A stretch of 13,706 bases of DNA, from the NCBI GenBank assembly GCA_026645635.1, contig JAPKMV010000032.1:1-13706 (forward strand), written 5' to 3'. Positions within the stretch are counted from its first letter, which is position 1; the number at the start of each line of letters is the position of its first letter. Positions 9,783 to 13,706 of the stretch are shown one piece after another. Source of the stretch: Caldilineaceae bacterium (GTDB lineage: Bacteria > Chloroflexota > Anaerolineae > Caldilineales > Caldilineaceae). The notes beneath the pieces were generated by a model. That model was given only the letters and a program-made list of their open reading frames with translations, ran no database searches and was not told where the DNA came from. Position numbers and translations under genes: made by a program.

Positions 9783-9811
9783 AGTATAGCGAAGCGGCGC
9801 CGCTTTGTCGG
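9783..9811 (-). promoter_or_regulatory. Candidate promoter of the DUF2892-thioredoxin operon
   Basis: The minus strand has CCGACA (9811-9806), a 17-bp spacer and TATACT (9788-9783), giving a leader of about 66 nt. The imperfect dyad GTGACT-gg-AGTCAC (9811-9824) abuts the -35 and overlaps the ribosome site of the divergent nuclease gene. It could be an operator for either direction. Confidence 0.45.
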
Positions 9812-9830
9812 TGACTGGAGTCACGCAGAC

Positions 9831-10523
9831 ATGAATCGTGTTTTCTACGGCATAGGGTGGCGCATCGGCATCGTGTGGCTGGCGCTGTTGCTGGCGGGGT
9901 GCAGTGCGCCGGCTGGTAGTGTCGGTGGGAGCGAGCGCGCCCCGGTGGTGGCCGTGATCGACGGCGACACCATCGACGTGCTGCTGGGCGGTCAAACGCA
10001 GCGGGTGCGCTACATTCTGATCAACACGCCGGAGGCCGGCGAACCGTTTGGCGCGGCGGCCACGGCGGCCAATCGCGCCCTGGTGGAAGGCAAGACGGTG
10101 ACGCTGGTCAAGGATGTCTCGGAGACAGACCGCTTCGGGCGGCTCTTGCGCTACGTTTACCTGCCCGACGGCGGCTTCGTCAACGCCGAACTGGTGCGCC
10201 AGGGTTATGCCCAACTGGCCACTTTTCCGCCCGACGTGGCGCAGGAGGCGACGATCCGCGCCGCGCAGCAGGAAGCGATGGCTGCGGGGCGGGGCATCTG
10301 GCGCACGGTGAACGGCGCCGCCCAACTCTGTCCAGGCGGCCAACTGCCACCTGACCCGACCTGTGCGATCAAGGGCAACATCTCCGCCAGCGACGCGCGC
10401 ATCTACCATGTCCCCGGCCAGCGCGACTACTGCGCCACAGTGATCCGCGCCGACCAGGGGGAGCGCTGGTTCTGTTCGGCGGCGGAGGCAGAAGCAGCCG
10501 GCTGGCGCCCGGCTGCGCGCTGA
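9831..10523 (+). CDS. Staphylococcal-nuclease-like lipoprotein with C-terminal 'sunset' domain
   Basis: The 230-aa product has a lipoprotein signal (1-23, lipobox LAGC, lipidated Cys24), so it is membrane-anchored and exported. The SNase OB-fold spans about 37-158: 'VIDGDTIDV' (Asp44, Asp46), 'RYILINTPE' with Arg60 and Glu68 (equivalents of R35 and E43), and 'DRFGR' with Arg104 (equivalent of R87). The Ca ligand Asp40 of S. aureus nuclease is Asn65 here, as in many bacterial homologues. The C-terminal 178-227 ('CAIKGNIS', 'IYHVPGQRDY', 'GERWFCSAAEAEAAGW') fits the small 'sunset' module found after secreted nucleases. It would cut DNA or RNA outside the cell. ATG 9831 has GGAG 10 nt upstream. 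It converges with the Crp/Fnr gene with 2 nt between stops. Confidence 0.92.
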   Translation: MNRVFYGIGWRIGIVWLALLLAGCSAPAGSVGGSERAPVVAVIDGDTIDVLLGGQTQRVRYILINTPEAGEPFGAAATAANRALVEGKTVTLVKDVSETDRFGRLLRYVYLPDGGFVNAELVRQGYAQLATFPPDVAQEATIRAAQQEAMAAGRGIWRTVNGAAQLCPGGQLPPDPTCAIKGNISASDARIYHVPGQRDYCATVIRADQGERWFCSAAEAEAAGWRPAAR

Positions 10524-10525
10524 CC

Positions 10526-11197
10526 TCATGCCGGCGGCGCTGCGACACGGCCCAGCCGCTTGAGGTCCAGCACCTCCACCTGGCCGCGCCGCAGCCGCAC
10601 CAGCCCCTGCTGTTCGAGCACCTTGAGCCGCCGGCTGACCACCTCACGCACTGTGCCCAGTTCGTCGGCGATCTGCTGGTGCGTCATTTCCAGCCGCGGC
10701 CCCTGCGTCACCAGGAGATTGGCCAGACGCTGGTCGAGGGCGCCGAAGGCTACTTCCTCCACCAACTGCATCAACTCGCTGATGCGCGCCGCAAAGTAGC
10801 GGAAAACGAAGGCGCGGAACGGCTCCGATTCACCCAGCAGCCGGTAGAAGAGCGGGCGCGGTAGTATGTAGGCGGCGACATCGGTCTCGGCCACGCCGCG
10901 CGCCGGGTAGCTCGATTCGCCAAGCAGACAACTCACCGTCAGGATGCAACTGTCGCCGGGGTCGAGGCGATAGAGCACGATCTCGCGGCCGGAGAGCGCC
11001 GGTTTGACGACGCGCACCGTGCCCGCGCTCAGCAGCAGAAAGAGCGAACAGGGCGAATCCAGGTCAAACAGCACCGTGCCAGCCCGGATGTGGGCAGGCT
11101 GCGCCTCGCGCCGCAGCGCGTCCTGTTCGGCGGCTGTCAACCGGCTGAGCACCGGATAGAGCGCGACCAGATCATCGACCTCTGACTGGCTCAACAT
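10526..11197 (-). CDS. Crp/Fnr-family transcriptional regulator
   Basis: The 223-aa cytoplasmic DNA-binding regulator has an N-terminal cNMP-type beta-barrel (about 15-125), a dimer helix (about 127-150) and a winged HTH (about 155-212) with 'MTHQQIADELGTVREVVSRRLKVLEQQGLV'-like recognition region at 171-200. There is no N-terminal Fe-S Cys cluster as in FNR and no clear cAMP-binding Arg/Ser pair as in CRP. Instead it has 'GDSCILTVSC' (Cys84, Cys90) in the barrel, a pattern suggesting another effector such as a redox or gas signal; this is inference. Its ATG lies 4 nt after the stop of the inositol-phosphatase gene, so the two are co-transcribed. The targets are not evident. Confidence 0.92.
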   Translation of the reverse strand: MLSQSEVDDLVALYPVLSRLTAAEQDALRREAQPAHIRAGTVLFDLDSPCSLFLLLSAGTVRVVKPALSGREIVLYRLDPGDSCILTVSCLLGESSYPARGVAETDVAAYILPRPLFYRLLGESEPFRAFVFRYFAARISELMQLVEEVAFGALDQRLANLLVTQGPRLEMTHQQIADELGTVREVVSRRLKVLEQQGLVRLRRGQVEVLDLKRLGRVAAPPA

Positions 11198-11201
11198 CGG
11201 C

Positions 11202-12032
11202 TCAGCCTGCGCCCAGCGACGCCTGTCGAGTCTCGCGGATGCCGCTCAGCAGGGCATCGTGCAGCACGGGCTGACCGTTACTCGCCACCACCCTGCGCCC
11301 GTAGAGCGTCCACGGCGCGCCGTCATAGTCGGTGACGGCGCCGCCGGCTTCGCGCACGATCAGCGCGCCCGGCGCCACATCCCAGGGATTCAGGTTGAAC
11401 TCCCAGTAGCCGGCCGCGATGCCGGAAGCGACAAACGCCAGATCCAGCGCCGCCGATCCCAGCACGCGCACATCCGATGCACCGCGCACAAAGTGGGCGA
11501 ACTCGGCGACGTTGTCGTCGGGCAGTTGGCCGCGGGTGTAGGGGAAGCCGGTCACCAGCAAGGCCCGGCGCAGTTGATTCACCTGGTTGACGTGCAGCCG
11601 TGTTTCATGGCCGTTGGGTTCGCGCACGAAGGCGCCGGCGCCGCGGCGGGCATAGTAGACCCAGTCCATCGCCAGGTGGACGGTAACGCCAAGCAGCGTC
11701 TCCGCGTGATGTTGGAGCGCGATGTTGACGGCGCAGTGGGGCAGGTTGTTGGCGAAGTTGGTGGTGCCGTCGATCGGGTCGACCACCCAGAAGAAATCTT
11801 CGGTCGGGGTCTGGTTGCTCTCTTCGCCCAACAGCCCTACGCCAGGATAACGCGCCGACAACGCCTCGCGCAGGAACTGTTCACAGGCCACGTCGGCGGC
11901 GGTCACCAGGTCGATTTCGCTCGACTTGGCGTGAATCTCCAGTCCGCCGGAGCGGCGCATCCGCTGCACCAGGCTGGCAGCGTCCAGGGCAATGGCAATG
12001 ACGGCGTCGGCATCTTGTTGTGTCACATGCAT
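11202..12032 (-). CDS. Inositol monophosphatase family phosphatase (SuhB-like)
   Basis: The 276-aa member of the Mg-dependent, Li-sensitive phosphatase fold has 'KSSEIDLVTAAD' (37-47 region), 'GEES' with Glu70, the central 'DPIDGTTNF' (Asp85, Asp88) and 'WDVAPGALIVREAGG' with Asp218. All metal ligands are present. Members dephosphorylate inositol-1-phosphate, related sugar phosphates, or (CysQ/FBPase relatives) PAP or fructose bisphosphate, so the substrate is not fixed by sequence. ATG 12032 is preferred because GAGAG lies about 5 nt upstream; an upstream GTG at 12038 adds two residues. It is first in an operon with the Crp/Fnr regulator. A 13-bp tandem repeat sits 20-45 bp upstream. Confidence 0.92.
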   Translation of the reverse strand: MHVTQQDADAVIAIALDAASLVQRMRRSGGLEIHAKSSEIDLVTAADVACEQFLREALSARYPGVGLLGEESNQTPTEDFFWVVDPIDGTTNFANNLPHCAVNIALQHHAETLLGVTVHLAMDWVYYARRGAGAFVREPNGHETRLHVNQVNQLRRALLVTGFPYTRGQLPDDNVAEFAHFVRGASDVRVLGSAALDLAFVASGIAAGYWEFNLNPWDVAPGALIVREAGGAVTDYDGAPWTLYGRRVVASNGQPVLHDALLSGIRETRQASLGAG

Positions 12033-12052
12033 AAACACTCTCGATTCTTCGT

Positions 12053-12078
12053 CTTTTGTAACTACTTTTTGTAACTAC
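12053..12078. repeat. Tandem 13-bp repeat upstream of the phosphatase operon
   Basis: CTTTTGTAACTAC (12053-12065) is followed directly by TTTTTGTAACTAC (12066-12078), 12/13 identical. It lies in the leader/promoter zone of the phosphatase-Crp/Fnr operon, and could be a regulator-binding direct repeat or replication slippage. Confidence 0.6.
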
Positions 12079-12092
12079 GCAGCCATCATCTA

Positions 12093-12153
12093 CAGATTTC
12101 ACAGATGCACGAGCCGTTACTCTGTGAAATCTGCGCAATCTGCGGATCGTCTG
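12093..12153. repeat. Dispersed 61-bp repeat, copy B
   Basis: Partner of 465-525 (52/61 identical, no gaps, same orientation). It contains a perfect hairpin: CAGATTTCACAGA (12093-12105) and TCTGTGAAATCTG (12121-12133) around a 15-nt loop, then CGCAATCTGCGGATCGTCTG. It lies between the divergent phosphatase and MBL genes. Confidence 0.8.
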
Positions 12154-12194
12154 CTTTTGCGATCAATCTCATCAACCTTGATCATAGCACCGGT

Positions 12195-12223
12195 TTGGAT
12201 CGGGTGCGAAACTGAGGCATAAT
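12195..12223 (+). promoter_or_regulatory. Candidate promoter of the MBL-fold gene
   Basis: TTGGAT (12195-12200), a 17-bp spacer and CATAAT (12218-12223) precede the gene. A dyad ATCAA-cc-TTGAT (12171-12182) lies just upstream and could be an operator. The ribosome site GGAG (12263-12266) is 6 nt before ATG 12273. Confidence 0.45.
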
Positions 12224-12272
12224 AGCGGATGCAAACATATGTTCCGTTTTTCGCAAATGACCGGAGCTTCTA

Positions 12273-12935
12273 ATGGAGATTACCTGGTACGGACTTTCCT
12301 GTTTTCGGATTCGTGAGGGCGGCATTACGGTGCTGTGTGACCCCTACGACAAGACCATCGGTCTGAATCTGCCCAAAGTGCGCGCGGACATTGTCACCGT
12401 GAGCCACGAACGGCCGGGGCACAGCGCGGTGGATCGCGTGCAAGGCGAGCCAAAGATCATCACCGGACCCGGCGAGTATGAGGTCAAGAATGTCTTTGTC
12501 ACGGGGCTGGCCACCTATCACCGCAAGCAGGCGGGGAAGCCGCTGGAGCGCAACGTCGCCTATTTCTTCGAGCTGGGCGACTTGACCATCGGCCATTTGG
12601 GCGATATCGGCGAGGTGCCTTCTCAATCCGAGATCGAAGAGCTGAACGTCGGCGACATCGACGTGCTGCTGGTGCCGGTCGGCGGCGGCGATACGCTAGA
12701 CCCGGCGCGCGCCGTGGAAGTCGTCGGCCTCTTCGAGCCGCGGCTGGTGATTCCGATGCACTATCAGCAGCCCGGCCTGGTGGAGACACTGGGGCAGCGG
12801 CTGGAACCGGTCGAGAAATTCCTCAAGGAGTTCGGCGCCGCCACCGGAGACGCAGTCGAGACCTTCAAATTCAGCAAGAGCGGCCTGCCGGAAGAGACGC
12901 AGGTCGTGCTGCTGACGCCCGCGTCGCAGGGGTGA
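12273..12935 (+). CDS. MBL-fold metallo-hydrolase-like protein with altered metal motif
   Basis: The 220-aa protein belongs to the UlaG/Lactamase_B_3-type branch of the metallo-beta-lactamase fold. Typical pieces are '[11 protein letters not shown]' (strand 1), 'LCDPYD', '[14 protein letters not shown]', 'GHLGDIGE' (His108, Asp111), '[14 protein letters not shown]' and 'IPMHYQQPG' (His163). The canonical HxHxDH is 'HERPGH' (45-50): His45 and His50 are kept, but the second His is Arg47 and the Asp is Gly49. The Zn1 site therefore loses one ligand and the Zn2 site loses its Asp. It may bind one metal, use another metal, or be non-catalytic. It is cytoplasmic, with no signal peptide. ATG 12273 follows GGAG at 6 nt. 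No substrate can be assigned; the gene stands alone. Confidence 0.88.
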   Translation: MEITWYGLSCFRIREGGITVLCDPYDKTIGLNLPKVRADIVTVSHERPGHSAVDRVQGEPKIITGPGEYEVKNVFVTGLATYHRKQAGKPLERNVAYFFELGDLTIGHLGDIGEVPSQSEIEELNVGDIDVLLVPVGGGDTLDPARAVEVVGLFEPRLVIPMHYQQPGLVETLGQRLEPVEKFLKEFGAATGDAVETFKFSKSGLPEETQVVLLTPASQG

Positions 12936-13009
12936 TGAGGTGAGTGGGTGATGGGGTGAGAGGGTGATGGGGTGAGAGGGTGAAAAGACACGCCCACTCA
13001 CCCACTCAC
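12931..13009. repeat. G-tract tandem repeat with G-quadruplex motif and flanking inverted arms
   Basis: The 16-bp unit GGGTGATGGGGTGAGA occurs twice in tandem (12946-12961, 12962-12977), followed by GGGTGA and preceded by a diverged unit. Five G-runs of 3-4 with 4-5-nt loops (12946-12980) satisfy the G3+N1-7 quadruplex rule. The arms GTGAGTGGGTG (12940-12950) and CACCCACTCAC (12999-13009) are perfect inverted repeats. It fills the space between the MBL stop and the convergent DUF4129 gene, and may serve as their 3'-end element in place of a normal terminator. Confidence 0.75.
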
Positions 13010-13016
13010 AAACGCG

Positions 13017-13706
13017 TCACTGTCTGGGTCGGTCAATCAAGTCAAAGTGATTGGTTGCGCGTGCTTTGCGGCCAAACCAGCGCTGGCGCAGCCGCTGCCA
13101 CCAGGCGCGCCAGAAGAGCGGCTCCAGCTTGCGCCACGCCTGGTTGAGGCTGGGATCTGCTGGCGCCGCGTCGGCAGGTGCGGCCTCATGCCGGCGGAAG
13201 CGGAACTGCACGTAGGTGTCTGTGATCTCCTGCACGTAGGGCTGCGTCTCCGGCAGCGCAGATGCGACCTGGCGCGCATGTTCGTAGGGCGTCTGCGCCG
13301 GCGTCGCGCCGATCCCCAAACGCTGCGCCCAGAACTGGAGCCGCTCGAAGAAGAGCACTGGACCCTCCAGCGCAAAGCTGTTCGGCCCGCTGTAGCGGAT
13401 GCGCCAGACCAGGAAGCCGCCCACACCCAGCGCGCCCAGCAGCGCCAGCGCCCAGACCCACCACGGCATCCCGCCGCCGCTGTCGCCCTCCAGCGGATTT
13501 TCCAGCAACTCGTCGCCGGAGAAGGGCGGCGGTTCGTCGCGCGGCAGGTCAGCGGGCGGCGTCGGCTGCGCCAGCGGACTTTCCGGCTGCTCGGCCTCCT
13601 GCTGCTGGCTGGTGAGCGAAGATTGTTCTGGCTCCTCAGCTTGCGGCCGCTCCAGCGGACTTTCGCCCGCCGTCGGCTCGAACTCGATCCACCCATACTC
13701 GGGGAA
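13017..13706 (-). CDS. TgpA-like transglutaminase, C-terminal part with DUF4129 (5' truncated by window)
   Basis: The frame is open from the window edge to TGA at 13017-13019, leaving 229 residues. The first visible residues, 'YGWIEFEPTAG', match the end of a transglutaminase-like core ('GW..feptp'). A Pro/Glu-rich spacer follows (about 14-78). Next is one membrane helix ('MPWWVWALALLGALGVGGFLVW') and a cytoplasmic, Arg-rich DUF4129 region (120-229: 'YEHARQVASALPE...QEITDTYVQFRFRR'). In full-length relatives an N-terminal multi-helix DUF3488 domain and the Cys-His-Asp core come first. Function is unknown, perhaps protein crosslinking or peptidase activity outside the membrane. A TTG at 13508 would make a short ORF but is internal. 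Such genes often sit in a MoxR-DUF58-TgpA cluster, which would lie to the right, outside the window. Confidence 0.85.
   Translation of the reverse strand, partial: FPEYGWIEFEPTAGESPLERPQAEEPEQSSLTSQQQEAEQPESPLAQPTPPADLPRDEPPPFSGDELLENPLEGDSGGGMPWWVWALALLGALGVGGFLVWRIRYSGPNSFALEGPVLFFERLQFWAQRLGIGATPAQTPYEHARQVASALPETQPYVQEITDTYVQFRFRRHEAAPADAAPADPSLNQAWRKLEPLFWRAWWQRLRQRWFGRKARATNHFDLIDRPRQ

Noticed and set aside
12171..12182. ATCAA-cc-TTGAT as an FNR/CRP box
   Set aside because: The half-sites are in the reverse order and wrong spacing compared with TTGAT-N4-ATCAA, so it is kept only as a generic dyad.

Overview
This 13.7 kb stretch is GC-rich bacterial chromosome. It most resembles the Chloroflexota (Anaerolineae/Caldilineae-like). 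That placement is inferred from several signs: a secreted subtilase with a long 'PTATPTATP'-type Pro/Thr linker, a nuclease lipoprotein with a C-terminal 'sunset' module, a TgpA-like transglutaminase, and dispersed short palindromic repeats. No rRNA, tRNA, CRISPR array or transposase was found. The genus cannot be named from the sequence.

Layout, left to right. (1) The 3' end of a CheB chemotaxis methylesterase (+). (2) A short intergenic region with a dispersed-repeat copy, a strong terminator and a perfect 16-bp parS palindrome. (3) The primary sigma factor rpoD/sigA (-), preceded by a SAM methyltransferase with a C-terminal zinc ribbon (-). The methyltransferase leader carries a promoter, a terminator-like hairpin and a second identical parS. 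(4) An EamA-type permease (-), divergent from an HSD17B10-like short-chain dehydrogenase (+). (5) A phosphoglucomutase/phosphomannomutase (-), divergent from a secreted subtilisin-like protease (+). (6) A 141-bp repeat element and a terminator. (7) A two-gene operon (-): a DUF2892 membrane protein, then a thioredoxin fused to a second DUF2892-like segment. (8) A nuclease lipoprotein (+), convergent with an inositol-monophosphatase to Crp/Fnr operon (-). (9) A second copy of the 61-bp dispersed repeat, then an MBL-fold protein with a degenerate metal site (+). (10) A G-quadruplex-forming repeat, then the C-terminal part of a TgpA/DUF4129 protein (-) that runs off the window.

Most genes are core housekeeping or envelope functions in single units or two-gene operons. 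There is no evident defence island or mobile-element cargo. The most informative non-coding signal is the pair of perfect parS sites 2.4 kb apart around rpoD and the methyltransferase. It suggests the window lies in the ParB-loaded, origin-proximal part of the chromosome. The second tier is three kinds of small repeat: a 61-bp repeat in two copies, a MITE/REP-like element with terminal inverted repeats, and a G-tract tandem repeat. The thioredoxin-DUF2892 pair is the most interesting protein arrangement.
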